Translations under genes and position numbers: made by a program
Notes under the pieces: generated by a model
Seen by the model: the letters and a program-made list of their open reading frames with translations, nothing else
The model's database searches: none
Told to the model about the DNA's origin: nothing
In this document: positions 44,495-54,661 of the stretch, piece by piece
Numbering within the stretch: position 1 is the stretch's first letter
Layout of the letters: each line of letters starts with the position of its first letter
DNA from: Oerskovia turbata
GTDB taxonomy: Bacteria; Actinomycetota; Actinomycetes; Actinomycetales; Cellulomonadaceae
DNA: 64,000 bases
NCBI RefSeq assembly: GCF_000718325.1
Contig: NZ_JOFV01000004.1
Span: forward strand, 124,001-188,000
Direction of reading: 5' to 3'

Positions 44495-45043
44495 TCAGAC
44501 CTCCTCGTCGTGCGGGGCGTCGGCCCCGGGGTTCGCGTCAACAGCCATCTCCGGGCCGAGGTCCACCTCGAGCGCGCGCTTGAGCTCGACCTGGACCGCG
44601 CCGCGGGCCACGTCGTCGAGCGCGACGGACTCCACGGGGGCGTCGGTGAGCAGCAGCTTCCCGTCCTCGACGTCCGCGAGACGTCCCTCGACGGTCCCGC
44701 CGTCGTGCAGCGCGAGCCGCACGATACGCCCGCGGGCACGCTTGAAGTGGCGCAGCTCGGTCAGCGGGCGAGAGGTGCCAGGGGTCGAGATCTCGAGCGT
44801 GTAGGCGCCGGGGAAGGCGTTCGACGTGTCGAGCACGGCGTTGATGTCGCGCGAGACCTCGGCGACACGGTCCAGGCCGAGGTTGCCCAGGGCGTCCTCG
44901 GGGAGATCCAGCGTGATGCGGACGACCGAGCGGCTTCCGGCCAGGGTGACGGTCACGTCCTCCAGGTACAGGTCCGCGTCCTGCACGACCGGTTCCACGA
45001 CCCGGCGGACCCTGTCCGCCCCGGCCTGCTTCGCCTTGTTCAT
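44495..45043 (-). CDS. rimP: Ribosome maturation factor RimP
   Basis: A 182-residue 30S assembly factor. Landmarks are VVRITLD near residue 40, the VSRDINAVLD helix and YTLEISTPGTSRPLTELRHFKRARGR, which is close to the family consensus. ATG 45043 is chosen over the longer frame because MNKAKQAG fits the usual N-terminus. It is the first gene of the rimP-nusA-ylxR-infB operon. Confidence 0.94.
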   Translation of the reverse strand: MNKAKQAGADRVRRVVEPVVQDADLYLEDVTVTLAGSRSVVRITLDLPEDALGNLGLDRVAEVSRDINAVLDTSNAFPGAYTLEISTPGTSRPLTELRHFKRARGRIVRLALHDGGTVEGRLADVEDGKLLLTDAPVESVALDDVARGAVQVELKRALEVDLGPEMAVDANPGADAPHDEEV

Positions 45044-45113
45044 CTCTCGGTCTCCCGTCGGCTCCCACTGCCCACCGGGCAAGGATTCGACCGGTGTGTT
45101 GTTGTACGGGATC

Positions 45114-45119
45114 AGCCTA
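45114..45119 (-). promoter_or_regulatory. Candidate -10 box for the rimP-nusA-infB operon
   Basis: TAGGCT on the minus strand, which would start transcription near 45107 and leave a leader of about 64 bases. No clear -35 box is seen. Confidence 0.4.
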
Positions 45120-45157
45120 ACGACTCACCCACGCCGAACGTGACATCATCACCCTCG

Positions 45158-46264
45158 ATGACTGCCGAACCCGCTCCGCACCCGCACCGTCCGCACCACC
45201 CGGACACCGCCCCAGCGTCCGCTTCGTCACGTTTTCCGCGGCGGAACACCCCATGGCGCCCTGTCGTGCGCCGTGGCGTGGTGGCGATCGTCACGTCGCT
45301 CGCGCTGCTCGTGGTCGCCGGATGCGGCCTACGGCTCGAGACCCCGCCCCCGACCGAGCCCGTCCCGGACGCCCAGGAGACCCTTCGCCGTGTCGCCGTC
45401 GAGGGCGCGCTGCTCGTGGGCGACCTCGCCGACGCGGCGGCAGCGACGCCGTCGGGCCTGGAGCAGGGAGCCCTCGACGCCCTGACGAGCACGAGCACCC
45501 AGGCCGACGAGCACGTGACGCAGCTGGGAGGCGTGTACGACTCGGGGCTCCCCGAGCCCGACCAGGACGGTGACGCACCGACGTCGGGCGCGACGGACGA
45601 GCCGACGGGCCCCGCGAGCGCGACCCCCGCGGAGGTCGTCGAAGCGCTCGCGACGTCCGCGGTCGCGCTGCGCGGGGCGGCCGACGAGACCGAGGACGGA
45701 CCGTTCGCGCGCCTCGTCACGTCGATCGCGGCGTCCCAGGACGCCTCGGCACGCCAGGTGGCCGCGACGACCGGCACTCCCCTGCCCGACTCGCTCCCCA
45801 CGCCCACGGGCCTGCTCGTCCCCGAGGCCGCGCCGTCGGGCCTGAGCGCGACCGCCCTGTCCACCATCGTCGAGGCCGAGGACGCCGCGGGGTACGCCTA
45901 CGAGGTCCGGGCGGCGCTCGCCGACGGCGAGCTGCGCGACGCCGCGCTCGGACGCGCCGTGCTGCACCGCGCGCGAGCCGAGGCGTGGGCCCAGGCCGCG
46001 GGCACGGCGGGCGGGCCGCAGGACCCCCGCCGGGTCGCGTACACGGTCCCGTCCGACGTCCCGACGCCGGAGCTCGCCGCGCAGCTCGAGACCTCGCTCA
46101 CGCAGTCCTACGCCGCGCTCACGGGTGAAGCCGGCACCGGGACGCGGCTCCCGCTCGCCGACCTGGTGATCGAGGCGAACCTCGCCGCGATCGGCTGGGG
46201 CGCCCCGGTGAGCGCGTTCCCGGGCCTGCCCGAGCAGGCGGCGCAGGCTCCCGCCGCCGGGTGA
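45158..46264 (+). CDS. DUF4439-type (ferritin-like) lipoprotein
   Basis: A 368-residue protein. The N-terminus has a basic stretch, a hydrophobic segment and the lipobox VVAGC near residues 52-56, so it is a predicted lipoprotein. The C-terminal region from about residue 225 (TIVEAEDAAGYAYEVRAA...RARAEAWAQA) has the helical pattern of the DUF4439 ferritin-like domain. Direct metal-binding function is not evident. It is divergent from rimP and ends at a bidirectional terminator shared with proS. Confidence 0.75.
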   Translation: MTAEPAPHPHRPHHPDTAPASASSRFPRRNTPWRPVVRRGVVAIVTSLALLVVAGCGLRLETPPPTEPVPDAQETLRRVAVEGALLVGDLADAAAATPSGLEQGALDALTSTSTQADEHVTQLGGVYDSGLPEPDQDGDAPTSGATDEPTGPASATPAEVVEALATSAVALRGAADETEDGPFARLVTSIAASQDASARQVAATTGTPLPDSLPTPTGLLVPEAAPSGLSATALSTIVEAEDAAGYAYEVRAALADGELRDAALGRAVLHRARAEAWAQAAGTAGGPQDPRRVAYTVPSDVPTPELAAQLETSLTQSYAALTGEAGTGTRLPLADLVIEANLAAIGWGAPVSAFPGLPEQAAQAPAAG

Positions 46265-46305
46265 CGGTCGGCGGCGCCGAGACACCGCACCACGCAGCAC
46301 CAGAC

Positions 46306-46346
46306 GGGCCGGGCCCGGGAGCGACGAACGCTCCCGGGCCCGGCCC
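46306..46346. terminator. Bidirectional terminator between the DUF4439-type gene and proS
   Basis: A perfect 18-bp hairpin: arms 46306-46323 (GGGCCGGGCCCGGGAGCG) and 46329-46346 with a 5-base loop. It serves two convergent genes ending at 46264 and 46365. Confidence 0.9.
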
Positions 46347-46364
46347 GTCCCTGTCTGCCGCGCG

Positions 46365-48218
46365 CTACGCGAGCAGCTCGGCGACCTGGTCGGTCACGAG
46401 GTCGACCACGTCGGCGACGGGGACCTGCACGGCGTCGCCGCCCTGGCGCGGACGCACCTCGACGACACCGTCCGCGAGGCCGCGGCCCACGACCACGACG
46501 AGCGGCGCACCGAGGAGCTCGGCGTCCTTGAACTTGACCCCGGGCGAGACCTTGGGACGGTCGTCGTACAGGACCTCGACACCGCGCGCCGAGAGCTCGG
46601 CCGTGAGCGACGCCGCGGCCTCGAAGACCGCCTGGTCCTTGCCCGTGGCCACGACCTGGACGTGCATCGGGGCCACGTGCGCGGGCCACGCGAGGCCCGC
46701 CTCGTCGTGGTTCGCCTCGGCCAGCGCAGCGAGCGCGCGCGTCACGCCGATCCCGTACGAGCCCATGGTCACGACGACCTGCTTGCCGTTCTCGTCGAGG
46801 ACCGTCAGGCCCAGGGCCTGCGCGTACTTGCGCCCCAGCGCGAAGATGTGGCCGATCTCGATGCCGCGCGCGAGCTCGAGCGGACCCGAGCCGTCGGGCG
46901 CAGGATCGCCCGCCCGGACCTCGGCGGCCTCGATCGTGCCGTCGGACGTGAAGTCGCGCCCGGCGACCAGGTCGAACACGTGCTTGCCGTGCTGGTTCGC
47001 GCCCGTGATCCAGCGCGTGCCCTCGACGACGCGCGGGTCCAGGAGGTAGCGCACGGCCGAGCGGGACGACGCGGGGGTCTTGCCCTCGGCCGGCACGGTC
47101 ACCTGGGGACCCTGCGGGCCGAGCACCTCGGGGCCGATGTAGCCCTTGACGAGCCCCGGGTGCGCGGCGAAGTCCGCCTCGCCCGCGGGCTCGACCTCGG
47201 CGGGCTCGACCGCTGCCTCGAGGCGCTTGAGGTCGACCTCGCGGTCACCGGGCAGACCGACGACGAGCACCTCGCGGCGCCCGTCGGGGTGCGTGAGCGC
47301 GAGGACCACGTTCTTGAGCGTGTCGGCAGCGGTCCACTCGCGGTCGGGGCGCGGGAACCGCGCGTTGGCGAGCGCGACCAGCGACTCGATCGTCGGGGTG
47401 TCCGGGGTGTCCTCGACGTGCGCCGCGGGTGCGTCGTCGTAGGGCAGGGCCTCGGGCACGGGCGTGACGACGGCCTCGACGTTCGCCGCGTAGCCACCGG
47501 GCGAGCGCACGAACGTGTCCTCGCCGATCGCGGTCGGGTTGAGGAACTCCTCGCTGCGCGAGCCACCCATGGCCCCGGACGTCGCGGCCACGATCACGTA
47601 CTCGAGGCCCAGGCGCGTGAAGATCCGCTGGTAGGCGGCGCGCTGGTTCTGGTACGAGGCCTCGAGCCCCTCCTCGGTCACGTCGAACGAGTACGCGTCC
47701 TTCATGATGAACTCGCGGCCACGGATGAGGCCCGCACGCGGGCGCGCCTCGTCGCGGTACTTCGTCTGGATCTGGAACAGCGTCAGCGGCAGCTCCTTGT
47801 AGGACGAGTACATGTCCTTGACGAGGAGCGTGAACATCTCCTCGTGCGTGGGGGCCAGCAGGTAGTCGCCGTCCTTGCGGTCCCTGAGGCGGAACAGGTT
47901 CGCGCCGTACTCGTCCCAGCGGCCCGTGGCCTCGTAGGGCTCGCGCGGCAGCAGCGCCGGGAAGTGCACCTCCTGGCCGCCGGCGTCCTCCATCTCCTCG
48001 CGCACGATCGCCTCGACCTTGGCGAGCACGCGCAGGCCCAGCGGGAGCCAGGTGTAGATGCCGGGAGCGGCACGACGGATGTAGCCGGCGCGCACGAGGA
48101 GCTTGTGGCTCGCGACCTCGGCGTCGACCGGGTCCTCACGCAGCGTCCGCAGGAACAGGGAGGTCATCTTGAGGGGCTTGACGGGGGGACCGACCACCCG
48201 GCTGGAGGCTGAAGACAT
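46365..48218 (-). CDS. proS: Proline-tRNA ligase (bacterial type)
   Basis: A 617-residue class II synthetase of the long bacterial type with the editing (INS) insertion. Landmarks are [10 protein letters not shown] near residue 22, [31 protein letters not shown] (as [17 protein letters not shown]) with motif 2, then the C-terminal anticodon-binding domain. ATG 48218 is 7 bases after a TAGGAT box, indicating a leaderless mRNA. It is transcribed alone and divergent from an Fpg-type gene. Confidence 0.97.
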   Translation of the reverse strand: MSSASSRVVGPPVKPLKMTSLFLRTLREDPVDAEVASHKLLVRAGYIRRAAPGIYTWLPLGLRVLAKVEAIVREEMEDAGGQEVHFPALLPREPYEATGRWDEYGANLFRLRDRKDGDYLLAPTHEEMFTLLVKDMYSSYKELPLTLFQIQTKYRDEARPRAGLIRGREFIMKDAYSFDVTEEGLEASYQNQRAAYQRIFTRLGLEYVIVAATSGAMGGSRSEEFLNPTAIGEDTFVRSPGGYAANVEAVVTPVPEALPYDDAPAAHVEDTPDTPTIESLVALANARFPRPDREWTAADTLKNVVLALTHPDGRREVLVVGLPGDREVDLKRLEAAVEPAEVEPAGEADFAAHPGLVKGYIGPEVLGPQGPQVTVPAEGKTPASSRSAVRYLLDPRVVEGTRWITGANQHGKHVFDLVAGRDFTSDGTIEAAEVRAGDPAPDGSGPLELARGIEIGHIFALGRKYAQALGLTVLDENGKQVVVTMGSYGIGVTRALAALAEANHDEAGLAWPAHVAPMHVQVVATGKDQAVFEAAASLTAELSARGVEVLYDDRPKVSPGVKFKDAELLGAPLVVVVGRGLADGVVEVRPRQGGDAVQVPVADVVDLVTDQVAELLA

Positions 48219-48225
48219 GGGCCCG

Positions 48226-48231
48226 ATCCTA
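48226..48231 (-). promoter_or_regulatory. -10 box of a leaderless promoter for proS
   Basis: TAGGAT on the minus strand, with 7 bases to ATG 48218. Confidence 0.55.
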
Positions 48232-48328
48232 CCGTCGCGGGCACCGCTCCCCCGCAGGGTTCGGGGGCGTACGCCGGCTCGCCGCTCGCGACGGTGCACA
48301 CCGGCGCGCGAGCGGGCACCATGGAACC

Positions 48329-49246
48329 GTGCCCGAGCTGCCCGAGGTCGAGGCGCTCGTCCGGTTCCTCGACGAGCGTGCGACCGGTCGCGTCGTCGTC
48401 GCGGTGGACCTGGCCTCGATCGCGGCCCTCAAGACGTTCTCTCCCCCGCTGTCCGCACTGGTGGGAGGCACGGTCACGGGGGCCGCACGCCACGGCAAGT
48501 GGCTCGACCTGTCGGTCCGCCCGGGTGCCGGCGCCGGCGCGAGCAACGTGCCCGACGGCGACCTCCACCTGGTCTTCCACCTCGCCCGGGCGGGCTGGTT
48601 GCGCTGGTCCGAGGACGCACCGACGACGCCCGTGCGGCCCACGTCGAGCCGCGGCGGTGTGCGTGCCGTGCTCGCGCTGCGGGTCCGGTTCGACGACGGC
48701 TCGGGGTTCGACCTCACCGAGGCCGGCACGCGCAAGCGCCTCGCGGTCCACCTGGTCCACGACCCCGACGAGGTGCCCGCGATCGCGACGCTGGGCGTCG
48801 AGCCACTGGGTGCGGACCTCACGCGCGAACGGCTCGCCGAGCTGCTCGGCGCGCGCAACCAGCAGATCAAGGGGCTGCTGCGCGACCAGCGCCTGATCGC
48901 CGGGATCGGCAACGCCTACTCCGACGAGATCCTGCACGCAGCCCGGACCAGCCCCTTCCGACTGACCCGCAGCCTCGACGCCGACGACGTGGCCCACCTG
49001 CACGACGCGATCCGGGACGTGCTCACCGAGGCCGTCGCGACGTCGTCGGGCAGGCCCGCGGCCGAGCTCAAGGACGCCAAACGCCGCGGGATGCGCGTCC
49101 ACGGGCGCACGGGCGAGGCCTGCCCGGTGTGCGGCGACGTCGTGCGCGAGGTGTCGTTCGCCGACCGCAGCCTGCAGTACTGCGCCACGTGCCAGACCGG
49201 CGGCCAGGTCCTCGCGGACCGGCGCATGTCCAAGCTCCTGAAGTAG
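48329..49246 (+). CDS. Fpg/MutM-family DNA glycosylase
   Basis: A 305-residue protein starting (GTG 48329) with [10 protein letters not shown], so the catalytic Pro2 and Glu3 are correct. The helix-two-turn-helix ([28 protein letters not shown]) is intact. The C-terminal zinc finger is CPVC and CATC, 17 residues apart. It excises oxidised purines or pyrimidines. It is the second family member in the window besides the Nei type at 1227. CACCAT lies 6 bases before the start, a weak leaderless -10. It is divergent from proS. Confidence 0.9.
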   Translation: MPELPEVEALVRFLDERATGRVVVAVDLASIAALKTFSPPLSALVGGTVTGAARHGKWLDLSVRPGAGAGASNVPDGDLHLVFHLARAGWLRWSEDAPTTPVRPTSSRGGVRAVLALRVRFDDGSGFDLTEAGTRKRLAVHLVHDPDEVPAIATLGVEPLGADLTRERLAELLGARNQQIKGLLRDQRLIAGIGNAYSDEILHAARTSPFRLTRSLDADDVAHLHDAIRDVLTEAVATSSGRPAAELKDAKRRGMRVHGRTGEACPVCGDVVREVSFADRSLQYCATCQTGGQVLADRRMSKLLK

Positions 49247-49249
49247 GTC

Positions 49250-50206
49250 TCAGAACAGGACGGTCGCGAACGTCCCGACCTGCTCGAAGCCCACACGGCG
49301 GTACGCCGCGAGCGCCCGCTCGTTGTACGCGTTGACGTACAGCGAGACGATCGGCGCGATCTCCCGGCGCGTGATCTCCACGACCGCGGCCATGCCGGAC
49401 TCGGACAGGCGCCGTCCCCGGAACCGCGGGTCCACCCACACGCCCTGCACCTGCGCGACCGCGGGCGTGACCGCACCGAGCTCGGCCTTGAACACCACGA
49501 CGCGCTCGGGCGCGAGACCGTCCAGGGCGTCGCCCGCGAGAGGGGCCCCCGTCCCGGGCGGCAGCGGGGCCGGCGCCGCGCCACCGGCGACCCGCACGAA
49601 CGAGCGCCCCGACGTGATGAGCCCACGCACGCGGTCCGCGTAGGCGTTGCCGCCCGCGGCGACCGGCGAGTAGCCGACCTCCTCGACGAACATGCGCACG
49701 CACGCGGGCAGGACCAGCGGCAGCTCGGCCGGCACCGACCGGCGGACCGACCGGTCCGGCTCGACGTCCGGTGCCCGGTCGATCATGAGCGACGGCTGGT
49801 CGTCGCGGACGTCCCGGGCCGCAGGCCAGTGCTCGGACAGCCGGTCCCACAGCCCCAGCGCCGCCGAGCGCTCGCCCACGATCGACGACGCCCTGCGGCC
49901 GAACCTGCGCGCCAGGGCGGCGAACGCGTCGAGCGCCTCCGCGCGGTCGGCGCCCTGCGACGGGACGACCGGCACCAGGTTGGCCCCCGCCCAGCAGATC
50001 GCCACGAGAGGCCCCTGCGCGGGAAAGCCCCACACCTGCCCGCCGCTGTGCGAGAGCCGGGTCGCCTCCACGATGCGCGAGGCGGCGAGCACCGACCCCA
50101 CCGGGTCCAGCGAGCACACACCCAACGCCTCGGCGACGTCCCCGTCGCCCAGGACCCGGGCGCCCTGCGGCCGGGACCACGGCCCCGGAGGGTGCCAGCG
50201 CGCCAT
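49250..50206 (-). CDS. GNAT acetyltransferase with N-terminal DUF4081-like domain
   Basis: A 318-residue protein. The N-terminal half matches the DUF4081-type domain of actinobacterial acetyltransferases. The C-terminal half (about 180-318) is a GNAT domain with VQGVWVDPRFRGRRLSESGMAAVV as the acetyl-CoA loop and YVNAYNERALAAYRRVGF at the end. The substrate is unknown. It lies 10 bases after ispG in the same direction, as in mycobacteria, where the ispG-GNAT pair is conserved. Confidence 0.85.
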   Translation of the reverse strand: MARWHPPGPWSRPQGARVLGDGDVAEALGVCSLDPVGSVLAASRIVEATRLSHSGGQVWGFPAQGPLVAICWAGANLVPVVPSQGADRAEALDAFAALARRFGRRASSIVGERSAALGLWDRLSEHWPAARDVRDDQPSLMIDRAPDVEPDRSVRRSVPAELPLVLPACVRMFVEEVGYSPVAAGGNAYADRVRGLITSGRSFVRVAGGAAPAPLPPGTGAPLAGDALDGLAPERVVVFKAELGAVTPAVAQVQGVWVDPRFRGRRLSESGMAAVVEITRREIAPIVSLYVNAYNERALAAYRRVGFEQVGTFATVLF

Positions 50207-50216
50207 GGCCGTCGAC

Positions 50217-51380
50217 TCAGCCGACGGTGACGACGGGCGGACCGGCCTGTGCGTCGTTCTCCGGCGTCATGGTCTCGGCGATCCGCATCGCCTCCTCGAT
50301 GAGCGTCTCGACGATCATCGACTCCGGTACGGTCTTGACGACCTCGCCCTTGACGAAGATCTGCCCCTTGCCGTTGCCCGACGCGACACCGAGGTCCGCC
50401 TCGCGCGCCTCGCCCGGCCCGTTCACGACGCAGCCCATGACCGCGACGCGCAGCGGTACCTCCATGCCCTCGAGCCCGGCCGTGACCTTCTCCGCGAGCG
50501 TGTACACGTCCACCTGCGCACGCCCGCACGACGGGCACGAGACGATCTCGAGCTTGCGCGGGCGCAGGTTGAGCGACTGCAGGATCTGGATGCCGACCTT
50601 GACCTCCTCGACCGGCGGGGCCGACAGCGACACGCGGATGGTGTCGCCGATGCCCTTGCTCAGCAGCGCGCCGAACGCCGTGGCCGACTTGATGGTGCCC
50701 TGGAACGCCGGACCGGCCTCGGTCACACCGAGGTGCAGGGGCCAGTCGCCCCGCTCGGACAGCAGCTCGTACGCCCGCACCATGACGACCGGGTCGTTGT
50801 GCTTGACCGAGATCTTGAAGTCGTGGAAGCCGTGCTCCTCGAACAGCGACGCCTCCCAGACGGCCGACTCGACGAGCGCCTCCGGGGTGGCCTTGCCGTA
50901 CTTCGCGAGCAGGCGCGGGTCGAGCGAGCCAGCGTTGACGCCGATGCGGATCGAGGTGCCCGCGTCCGCTGCGGCGCGGGCGATCTCCTTGACCTGGTCG
51001 TCGAACTTGCGGATGTTGCCCGGGTTCACGCGCACCGCTGCACAGCCTGCGTCGATCGCCGCGAACACGTACTTCGGCTGGAAGTGGATGTCCGCGATCA
51101 CGGGGATCTGGGACTTCCTCGCGATCGCCGGCAGCGCGAGCGCGTCGTCCTGGCTGGGCACCGCGACACGCACGATGTCGCAGCCGGACGCGGTCAGCTC
51201 GGCGATCTGCTGGAGAGTCGCGTTGATGTCAGTGGTCGGGGTCGTGGTCATGGACTGGACGCTCACGGGGGCGTCACCGCCGACGTCGACCTTGCCGACC
51301 TTGATCTTGCGGGTCTTGCGGCGTGGTGCGAGGACAGGCGGAGGTGCTGCTGGCATGCCGAGGCTGATGGGTACGCTCAC
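50217..51380 (-). CDS. ispG: 4-hydroxy-3-methylbut-2-enyl-diphosphate synthase
   Basis: A 387-residue iron-sulfur enzyme of the MEP isoprenoid pathway. The TIM-barrel part includes [11 protein letters not shown] and [11 protein letters not shown]. The 4Fe-4S ligands are the cysteines in CPSCGR and [14 protein letters not shown] 51380 lies 6 bases after a GATACT box, so it is leaderless and has its own promoter although rseP and dxr are upstream. Confidence 0.97.
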   Translation of the reverse strand: MSVPISLGMPAAPPPVLAPRRKTRKIKVGKVDVGGDAPVSVQSMTTTPTTDINATLQQIAELTASGCDIVRVAVPSQDDALALPAIARKSQIPVIADIHFQPKYVFAAIDAGCAAVRVNPGNIRKFDDQVKEIARAAADAGTSIRIGVNAGSLDPRLLAKYGKATPEALVESAVWEASLFEEHGFHDFKISVKHNDPVVMVRAYELLSERGDWPLHLGVTEAGPAFQGTIKSATAFGALLSKGIGDTIRVSLSAPPVEEVKVGIQILQSLNLRPRKLEIVSCPSCGRAQVDVYTLAEKVTAGLEGMEVPLRVAVMGCVVNGPGEAREADLGVASGNGKGQIFVKGEVVKTVPESMIVETLIEEAMRIAETMTPENDAQAGPPVVTVG

Positions 51381-51386
51381 GGACCC

Positions 51387-51392
51387 AGTATC
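51387..51392 (-). promoter_or_regulatory. -10 box of a leaderless promoter for ispG
   Basis: GATACT on the minus strand, with 6 bases to GTG 51380. Confidence 0.5.
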
Positions 51393-51485
51393 CCCCGTCC
51401 GACACCTCGGTCGCGCCCGACGCCGTTCCCCGCCCCGCACCGCACACGACTCTTCGCGAGATCTTCACGGGACCGGACGTGCAGG

Positions 51486-52796
51486 TCAGGTGAGGCGGAT
51501 CGGGTTGACGATGTCCGCGTAGATCAGCAGCACGCCCATCCCGAGCAGGACGACCCACATCGCGAGCCCGAGCGGGACGAGCTTGGCGACGTCCGCGTGC
51601 GCCGGGCGCGGGCGGCCGCGGACCTTGGCGACCTGCCGCTTGGCCCCCTCGTACAGCGCTCCCGCGATGTGCCCGCCGTCGAGCGGCGGCAGCGGGATGA
51701 GGTTGAACGCGAACAGCGCGATGTTGAGCGAGGCCAGCAGGCTCAGCATGACCGCCACCCGGTCGACCACGTCGACCTGGTCCGCCCCCACGACGTCGAC
51801 CGCGATCCGCCCCACACCCACCGGCCCCATGACCGAGGCCGGGTCGCGCTCCTCACCGCCGAACGTGGACTGCACCACGTCCACCAGCTTGGCGGGCAGC
51901 GCGACGATGACCTCGGCCGTCCCGCTGACCTGGGCCCAGATGGCCTCCGGCACCGCGCTCAACGGCTCGGAGACCCGCTCCTGGGTCGGGGCGATCCCGA
52001 CGTACCCTGCGGGCTTGAGCACCAGCTCGCCGTCGTCGTCGGTCACGTACTGCCCGTCGTCGCCGACGACGGGCCGGTCGACCTCGGTCGGGGTGATCTC
52101 GAGCGTGACCTGCTCGCCCGCGCGCTCGACCACGACCGGGACGGTCTGGCCCGCGGCGCCCGTGATCTTGCCGACCAGCGAGTCCCAGGACGTGACCGGC
52201 TCGCCGTCGAACGACACGACCGTGTCCCCGGGCTCGATCCCCGCCTCGGCGGCAGGGGTCGCAGGGTCGCTCGCCGTGCACTCGTAGTCCGCCGGGGCCG
52301 AGGCGGGCGTCACGCACGCGGGCACCGTCGCGACCGTCGTGGTCGCCTGCGGCGAACCGATGCCGACCAGCACCACGGTCATGAGCACGAACGCGATCAC
52401 GAGGTTCATGAACGGCCCGCCGAACATCACGACGACCTTCTTCGGCACCGAGAGGTTGTAGAACGCGCGCGGCTCCTGACCCGGCAGGATCTCCTCGGCG
52501 CTCATCTCCCGCGCGTCCTGCACCATGCGGCCGAAGAAGCCGTTCGACTGCTTCTTGCCCGCCGGGGCCGGCGGGTACATCCCCACGAGCCGCACGTAGC
52601 CGCCCAGCGGGATCGCCTTGAGCCCGTACTCGGTCTCCCCCCTGGTGCGCGACCACAGCGTGGGGCCGAACCCCACGAAGTAGTGGCTCACACGCACGCC
52701 GAACCTCTTGGCCGGGACCATGTGCCCGACCTCGTGCAGGGCGATCGACACCAGGATGCCGACCAGCACGACGAGGATGCCGATCACCGCGGTCAT
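51486..52796 (-). CDS. rseP: Site-2 intramembrane zinc metalloprotease (RseP/Rip1 type)
   Basis: A 436-residue protein. The zinc motif HEVGH is at 21-25 inside the first membrane segment. Further membrane segments surround GGPFMNLVIAF, then a PDZ domain (about 180-235, AGIEPGDTVVSFDGEPV), and the C-terminal NLIPLPPLDGGH holds the third ligand. It cleaves anti-sigma factors within the membrane in relatives. ATG 52796 has GGAG upstream. The dxr-rseP-ispG order is conserved in Actinobacteria. Confidence 0.95.
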   Translation of the reverse strand: MTAVIGILVVLVGILVSIALHEVGHMVPAKRFGVRVSHYFVGFGPTLWSRTRGETEYGLKAIPLGGYVRLVGMYPPAPAGKKQSNGFFGRMVQDAREMSAEEILPGQEPRAFYNLSVPKKVVVMFGGPFMNLVIAFVLMTVVLVGIGSPQATTTVATVPACVTPASAPADYECTASDPATPAAEAGIEPGDTVVSFDGEPVTSWDSLVGKITGAAGQTVPVVVERAGEQVTLEITPTEVDRPVVGDDGQYVTDDDGELVLKPAGYVGIAPTQERVSEPLSAVPEAIWAQVSGTAEVIVALPAKLVDVVQSTFGGEERDPASVMGPVGVGRIAVDVVGADQVDVVDRVAVMLSLLASLNIALFAFNLIPLPPLDGGHIAGALYEGAKRQVAKVRGRPRPAHADVAKLVPLGLAMWVVLLGMGVLLIYADIVNPIRLT

Positions 52797-52854
52797 GAGA
52801 GCTCCGTTCGGGGGTGCTGCGAGGAGACGAGGACGACCAGTGCTGAAGGAGGAC

Positions 52855-54039
52855 TCAGCGGCGGGTGAGGATCTCGTGGGCCCTGGCCCGGGCCCACCCC
52901 TCGGCGCCCGTCACGTCGTCCAACGTGACCACCGCCCGTGAGGTTCCCGTGTGCTCGCCCAGGACCCGCTGCACGGTCTCGACGATGTCCAGGAACCCGA
53001 TGCGCCCCTCCAGGAACGCTGCGACACACTCCTCGTTGGCCGCGTTGTACACCGCGGGATGCGTCGCCGACGCCGACGCCGCCGCGCGCGCGAGCCCTAC
53101 TGCCGGGAAGAGCTCCTCGTCGAGCGGCTCGAACGTCCACGCGGTCGCGCCCGACCAGTCGCAGCCGGCCGCAACCTCACCCAACCGGTCCGGCCAGCTC
53201 AGGCCGAGCGCGATCGGCAGGCGCATGTCCGGGGGCGAGGCCTGCGCGATCGTCGAACCGTCCACGAACTCGACCATCGAGTGCACGACCGACTGCGGGT
53301 GCACCACGACCGTGATCTCGTCCGTCGGCACGTCGAACAGCAGGTGCGCCTCGATGAGCTCGAGACCCTTGTTCATGAGCGTCGCCGAGTTGATCGTCAC
53401 GACCGGGCCCATGGCCCACGTCGGGTGCGCGAGCGCCTGCTGCGGGGAGACCGCCTTGACGTCGTCACGCGCCCACCCTCGGAAGGGCCCGCCCGACGCC
53501 GTCAGCACGAGACGGCGCACCTCCTCGCGACGCCCCGACCGCAGGGCCTGCGCGATCGCCGAGTGCTCCGAGTCGACCGGGACGATCTGGTCGGGGCGCT
53601 GCTTCGCGTCCTGGACCAGCACGCCGCCCACGACGAGCGACTCCTTGTTGGCCAGCGCGAGCGTCGACCCCGCAGCGAGCGCGGCGAGCGTGGGGCCGAG
53701 CCCCACCGAGCCCGTGATGCCGTTGAGCACGACGTCGGAGCCCGCCCCCGCGAGCTCGGTCGCCGCGTCCGGGCCGACGACCACCTCGACCGGCCGCGCA
53801 CCCGCGCGAGGGGCCTGCGCCGCCAGAGCCGCCTCGACCTCCGCAGCCCGTCCCGGGTCCGCGACACCGACCCTCGCCACACCCAGCTCGACCGCCTGGC
53901 GCGCCAGCAGGCCCGCGTTCGCGCCACCCGCCGAGATCGCGTCCACGCGGAAACGGTCGGGATGGCGGGAGATCACGTCGATCGCCTGGGTGCCGATGGA
54001 TCCGGTCGACCCGAGAAGGGTCACGCTGCGCACACTCAT
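52855..54039 (-). CDS. dxr: 1-deoxy-D-xylulose-5-phosphate reductoisomerase
   Basis: A 394-residue NADPH-dependent MEP-pathway enzyme. The nucleotide-binding loop GSTGSIG is at 10-16, followed by [20 protein letters not shown] with the metal-binding Asp/Glu, [11 protein letters not shown] and the [11 protein letters not shown] helix. ATG 54039 has GGGAGG upstream. It lies upstream of rseP in one direction; a hairpin separates it from the DivIVA gene. Confidence 0.97.
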   Translation of the reverse strand: MSVRSVTLLGSTGSIGTQAIDVISRHPDRFRVDAISAGGANAGLLARQAVELGVARVGVADPGRAAEVEAALAAQAPRAGARPVEVVVGPDAATELAGAGSDVVLNGITGSVGLGPTLAALAAGSTLALANKESLVVGGVLVQDAKQRPDQIVPVDSEHSAIAQALRSGRREEVRRLVLTASGGPFRGWARDDVKAVSPQQALAHPTWAMGPVVTINSATLMNKGLELIEAHLLFDVPTDEITVVVHPQSVVHSMVEFVDGSTIAQASPPDMRLPIALGLSWPDRLGEVAAGCDWSGATAWTFEPLDEELFPAVGLARAAASASATHPAVYNAANEECVAAFLEGRIGFLDIVETVQRVLGEHTGTSRAVVTLDDVTGAEGWARARAHEILTRR

Positions 54040-54066
54040 GAGGACATCCTCCCAGGTGCGAGGACC

Positions 54067-54092
54067 GCCCGACGTGCGCTGCGGCGTCGGGC
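54067..54092 (-). terminator. Terminator behind the DivIVA-domain gene
   Basis: Perfect 8-bp arms GCCCGACG (54067-54074) and CGTCGGGC (54085-54092) with a 10-base loop, 18 bases beyond the stop and upstream of dxr. Confidence 0.55.
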
Positions 54093-54109
54093 AGGGATCG
54101 CGCGCGACG

Positions 54110-54661
54110 TCACTCGACGCCGAGCAGCACCTCGATGGCACGGGCGAAGAACGCGTCCACGGGACCCTCCGCATAGCCGTCCTTGCCGCGACGACGCGCG
54201 AAGGTCGAGCTGCGGATCTCGGCAGCCGTGATGGGCTCCTGACGGTCGAAGTACGCCACGAGACGGTCGCACAGGTCGTCGACGTCGTCCATGTCGTAGC
54301 CCCACTCGCCACGCCCCGCCGGCGCGAACCGCTCACCGTCCGGACGCCCCAGGCGGCCGTACAGGCTGCGAGCCCGCTCGGCGAGCGCGTTCATCCACGC
54401 CTGCTGCCCGTTGACCGCGACGTACTCGGCACGCTGGCGGGCGATGAAGGCCCCCTCCAGCCGGTCGAGAGCCGCATCGACCTCGTGGGTGTCGTACCCA
54501 CCACGGACCAGGTCGAACATCGAGACCTGGATGTCCGTGCTCGTCAGGCGCTCAGGCTTCCTGCCCTCGTAGACCTGACGGGCGTGGTCGAAGAACTCGT
54601 CCACCTCTTCCGGGTCGTACCCGTTGCGCACCTTCGAGACGGTGCTGAACAACGCACTCAC
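54110..54661 (-). CDS. DivIVA domain-containing protein
   Basis: A 183-residue protein with three copies of the short DivIVA-type motif, each with a G-Y-D/A pattern before an acidic helix ([48 protein letters not shown]). It lacks the long coiled coil of Wag31, so it is not the polar growth organiser itself. GTG 54661 overlaps the rlmN stop by 4 bases (GTGA). The function is unknown; the position after rlmN is common in Micrococcales as far as I recall. Confidence 0.8.
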   Translation of the reverse strand: MSALFSTVSKVRNGYDPEEVDEFFDHARQVYEGRKPERLTSTDIQVSMFDLVRGGYDTHEVDAALDRLEGAFIARQRAEYVAVNGQQAWMNALAERARSLYGRLGRPDGERFAPAGRGEWGYDMDDVDDLCDRLVAYFDRQEPITAAEIRSSTFARRRGKDGYAEGPVDAFFARAIEVLLGVE

